Source: Comamonas sp. (GTDB lineage: Bacteria > Pseudomonadota > Gammaproteobacteria > Burkholderiales > Burkholderiaceae_C). Taken from it: DNA of 64,000 nt. Below are positions 37,716 to 45,460 of this stretch, piece by piece. The DNA lies in assembly GCA_028690035.1 (NCBI GenBank), contig JAQVCA010000004.1, forward strand, positions 219,937-283,936, read 5' to 3'. The translations under genes were made by a program, and so were the position numbers. How positions within the stretch are numbered: the stretch's first letter is position 1; the number at the start of each line of letters is the position of its first letter. The notes under the pieces are model-generated. The model made no database searches. It saw nothing but the letters and a program-made list of their open reading frames with translations, and was not told the DNA's origin.

Positions 37716-39625
37716 TGCGCACTCCTAGATTTAATCGAGGATTCAATGGTTGCCCGCAGTTGATCCCATTCATCTTGTGTAGTTTTTCGTGGAACTGGAG
37801 CATGTACGATTGCTGCATGCAACCTTTGTAGCTCTGCATGCTCTGGATATTCATGTGCAAGGTGGAGATAAAGATTTGACATGCCATAAGTGGCAGAATT
37901 TTCAATAGACTGCAAATAGAAATTCATAGCCGCTTCCATATTACCCTGATCCATAGCCACAAGTCCGAGGATGGAGAGCATGTTACTGGCGATGGCCGGC
38001 TGCTCTTGGTACACGGGCCTTCTCAAGAAGGCGATGGCAATGTCTGCCACTTGTTGTTCCGATATACCAGGGCATTGGCCTTTTCTGACCGGCTCCATCA
38101 GTTTTTCTACCGAATCGGTAGCCCAGCCTTCATATGGTAGTGTCAGAATGGCATTTATTGTTTCGTTTACACGGTCAGAGTGATCAGCATCTGGCTGCAA
38201 ATAACAGGCCGTGACCAATCCGATCATCCTTATCCCTGCACTGTCACGTTCTTTCGTAACAAAACGGTCTAAATAAATCTGTGAAGCAGATATACCCTGC
38301 GTCTTTTCTAGCTCATACGCAAGATTCATGGCTGCTCGCAAGCTCTGAGGCTGTTCCTTAGCCCAAATTTCTGCAGCCAACTGGCTTTGCCCCCACAGTG
38401 ATGTATTGAGCCAAGTAATGCCACTCAGTACAGAAAGGTAAATTATAAAAACGCCGCGCCAGAGATTTTTATTATTTTTTAGACTCAGAATCCAGAAAAC
38501 CAACCAAAAAATCAACCCTATTGCAGGCAAGTAATTGCGGTGTGCAAAATAGACTTCAAGTGCAACCCACCCTGACTCCAGGATATGGCCATAAAAAAAC
38601 CAAGCCAATACAAGAGCCGGTAACCGCCATCCACGCCACCACACAAGCAGCGGACTAAGCATCAGAAAAATCCAGAGTCCAACACCAAAAAATATTCGCA
38701 ACCTATCATGGCTAACACCATAATGACGAAATGGATTCAATTCGCTGGAAGCGGGTAAAAAAATACCCTTTAAATAAACTAAAAGAAGCTCCCCTTGGCT
38801 TGCCAAGCGCTCCAGCATAGTGAAACCACGCATAAGTTCAGTACTCGTACTCCAAAAGAGTAGCGGTAATAGCTTTGCAGCCAAAAGCATGCAACCCAAG
38901 GCAAATATTATTGCCGCTAGACTGCTGAGGCGATGCTTACGAGCACCCGTTATACGAACAAAAAGCTCAATAATCAGACCATAAACAACGATAAGTGCGC
39001 CGTTTTCCTTGGTCAGCACAGCCAGTACACCAAAGCCCACGATTACCACTAGAGCAAATAGTTGCTGTTTCCAGTGTGCGTCAGCTGAGCCGCGCACCTT
39101 TAGATAAGCAACTAACCCTGCCAGCACGAAAGTACCGGACAACACAGTCATGCGCTGAATAATAAATAGCGTTGATGTGTTGAGCAGGGGTAGAGTTGCC
39201 CAAAAGAGAGCTGTAAGGAAACCAACCGCAATCTGTTTTTGGCTGGCCGCACCCAAACGCTGAGCCAACAGCATAGCCAACCAAAGTACCAGCAGGGTAT
39301 TGATTAAATGCAGTGCGATATTCCACAACAACAGCGCATAAGGTTGAGGCCACTGGTAATACTGCAGCGCAAAAGTGGCTAAGGCGATGGGGCGACCTAA
39401 TGGACCAGCCCGCCCTTGGTTAATCCACGCCCAAGCTGAATCAAAATCAGTGATCGTATTGAGGTCTGAAAGATTCCCTAAGTCATCGAATTGGATAATA
39501 CCTGGCAAAGCCGGTATAAATAAAATCCAAACAATCGCTGTGAGTAGAAAAACTACCCCAAAAGATACAAATGTTTTAATAAAAAACCCACTCCTTAGAG
39601 TGGGTTCAATAGGTTGGAATACCAC
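37712..39625 (-). CDS. Multi-pass membrane glycosyltransferase candidate (TMTC-like), next to pilin
   Basis: A protein of up to 637 residues: about 10-11 membrane helices (residues 15-425), then a soluble helical C-terminal region resembling TPR repeats. The first periplasmic loop has 'FDDLGN' (D47-D48), later 'TKENGALI' and 'HRNYLPAIGL', the arrangement of GT-C enzymes such as TMTC/O-mannosyltransferases. Placed directly after pilA, as pilin glycosyltransferases (TfpO/TfpW) are in pseudomonads, it is a candidate pilin glycosyltransferase; this is inference. The start is uncertain: GTG 39625 precedes a terminator hairpin encoded within the first codons, and no ATG lies before the first helix. 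Confidence 0.7.
   Translation of the reverse strand: MVFQPIEPTLRSGFFIKTFVSFGVVFLLTAIVWILFIPALPGIIQFDDLGNLSDLNTITDFDSAWAWINQGRAGPLGRPIALATFALQYYQWPQPYALLLWNIALHLINTLLVLWLAMLLAQRLGAASQKQIAVGFLTALFWATLPLLNTSTLFIIQRMTVLSGTFVLAGLVAYLKVRGSADAHWKQQLFALVVIVGFGVLAVLTKENGALIVVYGLIIELFVRITGARKHRLSSLAAIIFALGCMLLAAKLLPLLFWSTSTELMRGFTMLERLASQGELLLVYLKGIFLPASSELNPFRHYGVSHDRLRIFFGVGLWIFLMLSPLLVWWRGWRLPALVLAWFFYGHILESGWVALEVYFAHRNYLPAIGLIFWLVFWILSLKNNKNLWRGVFIIYLSVLSGITWLNTSLWGQSQLAAEIWAKEQPQSLRAAMNLAYELEKTQGISASQIYLDRFVTKERDSAGIRMIGLVTACYLQPDADHSDRVNETINAILTLPYEGWATDSVEKLMEPVRKGQCPGISEQQVADIAIAFLRRPVYQEQPAIASNMLSILGLVAMDQGNMEAAMNFYLQSIENSATYGMSNLYLHLAHEYPEHAELQRLHAAIVHAPVPRKTTQDEWDQLRATIESSIKSRSAQ
39583..39608 (-). 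terminator. Terminator downstream of pilA, overlapping the next gene
   Basis: A perfect 9-bp stem (39587-39595 with 39600-39608), 4-base loop, followed on the minus strand by six T. It lies about 28 bases after the pilA stop. The downstream operon has no obvious promoter of its own, so this hairpin probably limits rather than blocks read-through. Confidence 0.85.
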
Positions 39626-39635
39626 CCTTTATATC

Positions 39636-40076
39636 TTACTTACAAGAAGCCGGGAGATATTTAGCTGGCATAGTCCCAGCCTGGCATTTCCACGTAACCT
39701 GTCCAGTGCTAGCAACAAAAGTGGCAACCAAGTCAATAGTTTTATTTTGTGCTGCAGCTGGCAACTTGGTATTAGTAGTAGACGAAGTGGCCGTAACCTT
39801 CGACCCATCCCACGCCACACCCGAGACAAAATCGGATGCTTGAGAAGCAACCGAAACACTGGCAGCTGGAGGTAATTTATTCATATTAGCTGCCGCTTCT
39901 GCAATGGTAGTACGCGCAGAGGATGCAGCTAACACAACTTCTGATACACGAGCACGAGTCATGTAATCCTGATAAGCCGGCAAAGCCACAGCAGCCAAAA
40001 TACCAATAATCGCCACAACGATCATCAGTTCGATCAGGGTGAAACCCTTTTGCACGGAACGCATAGTACGGTTCAT
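39636..40076 (-). CDS. pilA: Type IV major pilin PilA
   Basis: A 146-residue prepilin. An 11-residue leader ends at G11, where PilD would cut before Phe; the mature protein begins '[27 protein letters not shown]' in part, with the key Glu at mature position 5. The C-terminal disulfide loop is C131-C145, and the protein ends 'ASCK'. The Thr/Ser-rich stretch around residues 92-104 is exposed in such pilins and is a possible glycan site. ATG 40076 has AAAGGAG 5 bases upstream; an ATG 27 bases further upstream is not used. A sigma-54 promoter precedes it. Confidence 0.96.
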   Translation of the reverse strand: MNRTMRSVQKGFTLIELMIVVAIIGILAAVALPAYQDYMTRARVSEVVLAASSARTTIAEAAANMNKLPPAASVSVASQASDFVSGVAWDGSKVTATSSTTNTKLPAAAQNKTIDLVATFVASTGQVTWKCQAGTMPAKYLPASCK

Positions 40077-40130
40077 AACAAACTCCTTTGAAGTAAAAGG
40101 CAAGGAAAAAAATCAATGCCCGTCAACTAA

Positions 40131-40146
40131 AGCAAACGCCGTGCCA
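40131..40146 (-). promoter_or_regulatory. Sigma-54 (RpoN) promoter of pilA
   Basis: On the minus strand the sequence is TGGCACGGCGTTTGCT, a perfect match to the TGGCAC-N5-TTGCW consensus (-24/-12). Transcription would start near 40119, leaving a leader of about 43 bases before ATG 40076. PilA is an established RpoN/PilSR target in other bacteria. Confidence 0.92.
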
Positions 40147-40220
40147 ACTTTTTGGTGGTGGGGTGGCGCAGGGGCTGGGGCAGGCTGTGCCGGGGTAGCT
40201 GCCCGCGCAGCACAACAAAA

Positions 40221-40250
40221 ATGTCACTACTGGCGTTGGGGTTGTGACAC
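40221..40250. promoter_or_regulatory. Candidate PilR-type enhancer site
   Basis: 'atgtcac' and 'gtgacac' form an inverted pair about 80-110 bases upstream of the sigma-54 promoter, and the minus strand contains GTGTC, similar to PilR boxes. The position suits an enhancer-binding protein, but the motif is short. Confidence 0.35.
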
Positions 40251-40353
40251 TTCTGGCCAGTGGTGCCGCTTTGTGTCCTCTGGATTGGTAACGAATGGTT
40301 GAAAACGCAACACGATGGCACCCGGCGCGGCGGCGCTGGTCGATGCAGGGGGG

Positions 40354-41178
40354 TTACAGCGCCAGTTCGTACCCAACCGTCAGCGGGGCATGGTCGGAGA
40401 ATTTTTCGCCTTTGTAGATGCTGCTGCTGCGCGCCAGGGTGGCCAGGGCGGGGGTGGCCAGGTGGTAGTCGATGCGCCAGCCCACGTTGTTGGCGTAGGC
40501 CTGGCCCCGGTTGCTCCACCAGGTGTAGCCCGCGTCGGTGGCGGTGGGTTCCAGGCGGCGGTACACGTCGTGCAGGCCGCCGGTGTCGGGGTGGTCGGCC
40601 AGCAGCTGGTCCATCCAGGCGCGCTCTTCGGGGGTGAAGCCGCTGTTTTTCTGGTTGCCACGCCAGTTTTTGATGTCGTGCTGGGTGTGGGCGATGTTGA
40701 TGTCGCCGCACAGGATGAAGTCGCGCTCTTGCTTGAGCTGCATCAGGTGCTGGTGCATGGCGGCCAGAAAGCGGAACTTGGCGGCCTGGCGCTCTTCGCC
40801 CGAGGAGCCGCTGGGAAAGTAGCTGCTGATGATGGACAGCTTGCGCTGCGGGCTGTCAAAACGCGCTTCGATGTAGCGGCCTTCGGCATCGAACTCGGGG
40901 TTGCCAAAGCCGTAAATGACATCGCTGGGGGCTACGCGGCTGTAGATGCCTACGCCGGAGTAGCCTTTTTTTTCGGCACAGTGGAACCAGCCGGGCAGCT
41001 CGGCCAGGGTGTCAAAGCGCCCGGCGATGTCGGCCTGCTGGGCTTTGAGTTCTTGCACGCAAATACAATCGGGCCGAATTTTTGCCAGCCAGGGCTCCAG
41101 CCCCTTGGCCGTGGCCGAGCGGATGCCGTTCAAGTTGAGGCTGGTAAGTTGAAATAACGCAGAGAGAGAAGTATTCAT
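40354..41178 (-). CDS. xth: Exodeoxyribonuclease III
   Basis: A 274-residue AP endonuclease / 3'-5' exonuclease for base-excision repair. 'LTSLNLNGIRSA' opens the fold, E is in 'VQELKAQ', D and N in 'GDINIAHTQHDIKN', and the terminal pair in 'SDHAPL'. ATG 41178 shares two bases with the pyrE start on the other strand; upstream codons belong to pyrE read backwards. It is followed by the pilA promoter region. Confidence 0.95.
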   Translation of the reverse strand: MNTSLSALFQLTSLNLNGIRSATAKGLEPWLAKIRPDCICVQELKAQQADIAGRFDTLAELPGWFHCAEKKGYSGVGIYSRVAPSDVIYGFGNPEFDAEGRYIEARFDSPQRKLSIISSYFPSGSSGEERQAAKFRFLAAMHQHLMQLKQERDFILCGDINIAHTQHDIKNWRGNQKNSGFTPEERAWMDQLLADHPDTGGLHDVYRRLEPTATDAGYTWWSNRGQAYANNVGWRIDYHLATPALATLARSSSIYKGEKFSDHAPLTVGYELAL

Positions 41179-41881
41179 GACAGAAAAAAATGTAGCGCCA
41201 TCCGCAGCAGCGGCGGCCTTGGCGCAGGATTTTGTGGCATTTGCCGTCGAGGCGGGGGTGTTGCGCTTTGGCCAGTTCAAAACCAAGGCGGGGCGGATGA
41301 GCCCGTATTTTTTCAATGCGGGCCTGTTTGACGATGGCGCCAAGATGGCGCGGCTGGCGCAATTTTATGCACAGGCGATTGTGGCCAGCGGCATCGAGTT
41401 CGACATGGTGTTTGGCCCAGCCTACAAAGGCATTCCGCTGGCGGCCACCGTGGCGGTGGAGCTGGCGCGCCTGGGCAAAAACGTGCCGTTTGCCTACAAC
41501 CGCAAAGAGGCCAAAGACCATGGCGAGGGTGGCACCCTGGTGGGCGCGCCGCTGCGGGGCCGGGTGCTGATCATCGACGATGTGATGAGCGCGGGCACGG
41601 CGGCGCGCGAGTCGATTGCGCTGATCCGGGCGGCAGGCGCCACACCGCACGCCGTGGCGATTGCGCTGGATCGGCAGGAAATGGCCACCGAAAACGGCCA
41701 GGACGTGGCACACAGCGCCGTGCAGTACGTGCGCCAGCAACTGGGCCTGCAGGTGTGCGCGATTGCGACGCTGGCCGACCTGCTGGCCTACCTGGCCACG
41801 CAACCCGACAGCAGCGACCTGGCGGCTTACCATGCCAGCGTGTCGGCCTACCGCCAGCGCTATGGCGTGACCGACCAGTGA
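41177..41881 (+). CDS. pyrE: Orotate phosphoribosyltransferase
   Basis: A 234-residue enzyme joining orotate and PRPP to give OMP in pyrimidine synthesis. The PRPP loop 'VLIIDDVMSAGTA' is at about 131-143, 'FGPAYKGIPLA' and 'AYNRKEAKDHGEGG' form the flexible and substrate loops. ATG 41177 has AGAGAGAAG as Shine-Dalgarno and overlaps the divergent xth start. The N-terminus is about 15 residues longer than in E. coli. Confidence 0.97.
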   Translation: MTEKNVAPSAAAAALAQDFVAFAVEAGVLRFGQFKTKAGRMSPYFFNAGLFDDGAKMARLAQFYAQAIVASGIEFDMVFGPAYKGIPLAATVAVELARLGKNVPFAYNRKEAKDHGEGGTLVGAPLRGRVLIIDDVMSAGTAARESIALIRAAGATPHAVAIALDRQEMATENGQDVAHSAVQYVRQQLGLQVCAIATLADLLAYLATQPDSSDLAAYHASVSAYRQRYGVTDQ

Positions 41882-41925
41882 GCAGAAACTAGCAACATCA
41901 CAACGTCATCATGGGGGGCAGCCTT

Positions 41926-42597
41926 ATGCGTCAAAAAATCAAAGTGGGAGGCCTGTTGTTGGGCATCGCGCTGGCGCAAGCGGTGTTGGCCCAGCCCAGC
42001 CACAGCACCGGCCGTGGGGCCTACACCTGCGTGGACAGTCAGGGGCGGCGCCTGTTGTCGGATCGCCCCATCCCCGAGTGCATCGACCGCGAACAGCGCC
42101 TGCTGGGCGCCAGCGGCGTGGAGTTGAAACGCATTGGCCCGGTGCAGACCGAGCACGAGCGCGCGCAAGCGGCGGCCCAGGCAGCGCACCAGCGCGCCGA
42201 GCAGGAACGCCAGTTGGAGCAGCAGCGCATCGACCGCGCCCTGCTACAGCGCTACCCCAACCAGGCCGCGCACGATGCCGAGCGCCGGGAGCACCTGCAG
42301 CAACTCGATGAACGGCAAAACCTGGCCCGCGCGCGCTTGCAGCAGCTGGAGCTGGTGCGCCTGCAAACCTACAAAGACATGGCGCATTACTACGCCCAGA
42401 GCGAGCAGCCGCCCGCCCGCTTGGTCAGACAGCTGGAAGACGCCGACGAGGCCATCGCCGCGCAACGCCGTTCGATCGAGACCAACGAGGTGCGCCGCAA
42501 CCGCACCCTGCTGCGCTTTGACGATGAGCTGCAGCACTTGCACAAGCTCTGGGCCGAACAGGCGGCGGCGCGGCAGCAGGTGATTATTTCTGAATAA
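41926..42597 (+). CDS. Exported DUF4124-like, coiled-coil protein
   Basis: A 223-residue protein with a signal peptide ('VGGLLLGIALAQAVLA', cut near AQA or AQP), then a short DUF4124-type domain ('YTCVDSQGRRLLSDRPIPEC', one pair of Cys), then about 150 residues of Arg/Gln/Glu-rich coiled coil. The domain is common in beta- and gammaproteobacterial periplasmic proteins with no settled function. ATG 41926 has a G-rich Shine-Dalgarno; ATG 41911 is an alternative. It may be cotranscribed with pyrE (29-45 bases apart). Confidence 0.8.
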   Translation: MRQKIKVGGLLLGIALAQAVLAQPSHSTGRGAYTCVDSQGRRLLSDRPIPECIDREQRLLGASGVELKRIGPVQTEHERAQAAAQAAHQRAEQERQLEQQRIDRALLQRYPNQAAHDAERREHLQQLDERQNLARARLQQLELVRLQTYKDMAHYYAQSEQPPARLVRQLEDADEAIAAQRRSIETNEVRRNRTLLRFDDELQHLHKLWAEQAAARQQVIISE

Positions 42598-42604
42598 AAA
42601 GTGG

Positions 42605-42642
42605 CGTTAACGCTTGCCCAGCAAGCGTGAGCAGCTATGAAA
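42605..42642. repeat. Dispersed intergenic repeat with hairpin
   Basis: acgcttgc (42610-42617) and gcaagcgt (42621-42628) form a perfect 8-bp stem, followed by the common 'gagcagctat' end. It separates the convergent DUF4124-like and ligase genes. Confidence 0.7.
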
Positions 42643-42643
42643 A

Positions 42644-43927
42644 TTAAGAATGCACCGCCGGTGGCGCTGTGGCCTGGCGCTGTATCCACTGCAGCACAGA
42701 CAGTGTGCAGATCAGCGTGAATATATAAAAATTGTGGCTGATGACGAAGGTAAAAAACACATCAGACAGCCCGAAAACCAAATAACCTGAGTAAACCAGG
42801 CACCCAAAAATTAAAAACAGCTTGTTTAATTCGTGTAGGTTTTTATCTTTATTTGTTATTTTTTTGTTTGCCGTGTATGCCAATAAAACCAAATAAACAG
42901 GCATGCCATATACAAAAAATAATATAACAACCCCCACGGCACCACGGCGTGCCCAAGTCTCTATGAAATCATTGTGGGCGTGGTTGTAGTTCATGATAGA
43001 GGGGTGGGCATGGGATTGCCGGATGTAATCCAGTTTGCCACCCTCGATGGCGGCATCCCCCCAGCCTGTCACGGGTTTTTCTGCCCCCATCCAAAGGGCC
43101 ACCTTCCATTGCTCCAGCCGTGCGCCCAGGGAGGTGGTGACGTATTGGTTCTTGTCTGCAAAATAACCGGTGATTTCGGTATTGGCTTTGACGATGCGTT
43201 CTTTGACCGTAGGCAGCAGCGTCACCATAAACAGCGCGGGCACCATGGCCAGCACCAGATAAGTTGCATACTTTCTTTTGTCCTGAAAAATAAAAAATAC
43301 CACGCACGGCAGGGCCAGCAGCATGAGCCAGCCCCCGCGCGACAGCGAAAGAATCGATGCGGCACCCGCCAAGCCAGCCGCAACCAAGAATAAAAAACGC
43401 TCTTTTTTTTGAAAAAATGTAAAAAACCATGCCGAGCCACACACCAAAGCCATCAGCATGGCGATATTGCCAAAACGAATGGCATTGGTAAACCCCTCGG
43501 CGCGCCCTATTTCCGCATATTGCATGGCGGCCAAGATGCCTGCGGCAATACCGCCTGCAGACAGCCCATAGAGCACGGCGCGGGGATGGATGGGCACTTT
43601 GCTGAAAACCACCAGCAGCCAAGCACCGAGCATATATCTGGCCAGGTAATCACCCTTGAGGCTCAAAGAAAAAATATCGTCAAAGGTGTGGCTCCAAAAA
43701 AAACCAAGAAACACCAAAAATCCAGAGGCAAATTTTATTTCTTTGGGTATGTTGCCATTGCGCTTCAAAGGGATTGCCAGAAGCGCTGTCACCAGCATAA
43801 GCACCATCGCCAGCGAATGCCCGGATTTGGTGGCAAGTAAAAGTGCAAAAAATAAAAAAACTGAAGCGTTACCCAGAAGGGATACTGTATCTCGGTAGCG
43901 GTCTTCAGTTAAAAATATTGGATTCAT
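42644..43927 (-). CDS. O-antigen ligase (WaaL/Wzy_C) family membrane protein
   Basis: A 427-residue inner-membrane protein with about 11 helices and a large periplasmic loop (about 225-325) that contains the family's 'NHAHNDFIETWARRG' with the catalytic-type His. Members ligate polymerised O-antigen from undecaprenyl diphosphate to lipid A-core, or transfer glycans to pilin (PilO/PglL relatives). Which acceptor is used cannot be told here. AT-rich relative to flanks. Last gene of a four-gene operon; its start lies within the end of the preceding GT25 gene. Confidence 0.87.
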   Translation of the reverse strand: MNPIFLTEDRYRDTVSLLGNASVFLFFALLLATKSGHSLAMVLMLVTALLAIPLKRNGNIPKEIKFASGFLVFLGFFWSHTFDDIFSLSLKGDYLARYMLGAWLLVVFSKVPIHPRAVLYGLSAGGIAAGILAAMQYAEIGRAEGFTNAIRFGNIAMLMALVCGSAWFFTFFQKKERFLFLVAAGLAGAASILSLSRGGWLMLLALPCVVFFIFQDKRKYATYLVLAMVPALFMVTLLPTVKERIVKANTEITGYFADKNQYVTTSLGARLEQWKVALWMGAEKPVTGWGDAAIEGGKLDYIRQSHAHPSIMNYNHAHNDFIETWARRGAVGVVILFFVYGMPVYLVLLAYTANKKITNKDKNLHELNKLFLIFGCLVYSGYLVFGLSDVFFTFVISHNFYIFTLICTLSVLQWIQRQATAPPAVHS

Positions 43928-44693
43928 GCTTTAGCAATTCTTTGATTATTTTTTTCTCATAGCGAGAGCGTTGTGCCCCATCCAAGGCACGAAAATACTC
44001 TCTTTTTATTTTTTTGAGCAATCCGATGGCGGGCTTGGAACGATCGCCAATACTCGATGGCGTATCGGCATCTGAAGTAAAAAACAGCGCAGGCGACACG
44101 TCCAGCAGACAGCAACCATGCTCCCAGCCGCGCCACATATAGTTGTCCACGGCACAGAAAAACTTTTCGCTCTGCGCCAGCAAAATCTCCGCAACTTGGG
44201 GGGAAATGATGTAGCCCATGGCCGTGGACGGGTCGCGTTGGTACCTCACGATATCAAAATCATCGAAAATTTTTTGTAAGACCTGAAATTTTCTATCAAA
44301 CAGGTTCCCAAGTCTTACAAAAAGATATTCTGGTTTTATTTTTTCAATGATCAAATGAACAATTTGAGCTGCCTTTGCAAAGTCTCCAACACCTTGGTTT
44401 ATTTTTATATCATCTTCCAGTATGAGAAATGGAACGCCTTGGCGTACACACGCTTCCCAGAGCGTGCGGTGCGAAATAAAGCAGGCGATCTCGTTGATTC
44501 TCAAGTCATAACCCAGATTTCTTAGTCTTTTTTCACGGTCGTACATTCCTAAGTAAATGGAAATATCCCCGCCAGCAATCGCATCAAAGAATGACCACTT
44601 GAGGCCCTGCCCCTCAAGAATGGCTTCTATTTTTTCTCGGCGCTGCGTTTGGTTTTTCAGAGAAATGACATGGATTTCAAAATTTTGTGACAT
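43905..44693 (-). CDS. GT25 family LPS glycosyltransferase
   Basis: A 262-residue GT25 enzyme: 'IHVISLKNQTQRREKIEAIL' at the N-terminus and the donor/metal motif E93-D94-D95 ('LILEDDI'), with 'ACFISHRTLWEACV' before it. Family members add galactose or related sugars to LPS inner or outer core. It is AT-rich and shares one base with the next GT25 gene upstream (44693), so both are coupled. Confidence 0.88.
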   Translation of the reverse strand: MSQNFEIHVISLKNQTQRREKIEAILEGQGLKWSFFDAIAGGDISIYLGMYDREKRLRNLGYDLRINEIACFISHRTLWEACVRQGVPFLILEDDIKINQGVGDFAKAAQIVHLIIEKIKPEYLFVRLGNLFDRKFQVLQKIFDDFDIVRYQRDPSTAMGYIISPQVAEILLAQSEKFFCAVDNYMWRGWEHGCCLLDVSPALFFTSDADTPSSIGDRSKPAIGLLKKIKREYFRALDGAQRSRYEKKIIKELLKHESNIFN

Positions 44694-45460
44694 CAGGATT
44701 TAAACGACAAAAAATTAATGCAGGCAAAAATATTATTTTTCAACAGTCGCAGTTGCTTTTTCATAAAAAATGAAAAGTCTCTGTTCTCTTTTTGTTTACG
44801 CTTGACTCCTTCCGTGGCGACGGTGCCCAAAATATCGCTATCCAGCCCCGCAGGCCTGACCAATGGCGGCCACACACTCAAGCCTTTGCCATTTTTGGTC
44901 AGCCAATTCTGGAAAAAAATATCTACGGGAAGACAGGGATTTTTTGCCATCTTCAAAAAATCATGTGCGCCTTGTCGGCTCCAAACCAACCCCAGACCAC
45001 GAATAGGAAAATAGTAGGCGCGCACCAGAGAGTAACCATGGGCACGAAAAATTTCTCGGCTTATCTTATTTTTTTTGGCAGCAAGATTGATCAAGCTCCA
45101 CTCTATATTTTTTTGAGAGTGCAAATAATGCAAAATCTCTTGCAGAGTAGATGAGAAACTCTTATCTATACGCAGATCATCCTCCAGCACCACCAGATAA
45201 TCTGCATCCGTTTGCAAGAATTTTTCCACACAGCCGTAGTGACTGAGATAGCAACCCAACTCTGAATTAAGCAGACTGCGGCCCAATATTTTTTTGGCCT
45301 GACGGTCGTCATACTGGGTAAAGTCACGGATATCTTTTCCACGACCATCGTATGCTGCATAACGCTCAAATGCCCAACCTGCAGCATCCAGCTGCTCTTT
45401 GGCGCTGGCAAGCCTGGCCGTGCTACCGTCCAAGTTGATAAGGTAAGTTTCAATTTTCAT
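44693..45460 (-). CDS. GT25 family LPS glycosyltransferase (second copy)
   Basis: A 255-residue GT25 enzyme with 'ETYLINLDGSTARL' at the N-terminus, 'GCYLSHYGCVEKFL' and E93-D94-D95 ('VLEDDL') at the same position as in the downstream copy. The two are diverged paralogues rather than a recent duplication. It overlaps the Stealth gene by 4 bases. Confidence 0.88.
   Translation of the reverse strand: MKIETYLINLDGSTARLASAKEQLDAAGWAFERYAAYDGRGKDIRDFTQYDDRQAKKILGRSLLNSELGCYLSHYGCVEKFLQTDADYLVVLEDDLRIDKSFSSTLQEILHYLHSQKNIEWSLINLAAKKNKISREIFRAHGYSLVRAYYFPIRGLGLVWSRQGAHDFLKMAKNPCLPVDIFFQNWLTKNGKGLSVWPPLVRPAGLDSDILGTVATEGVKRKQKENRDFSFFMKKQLRLLKNNIFACINFLSFKS

Noticed and set aside
44693..45460. The two GT25 genes as a recent tandem duplication
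   Set aside because: They share motif positions (EDD at 93-95) but little other sequence, so they are old paralogues or separate imports.
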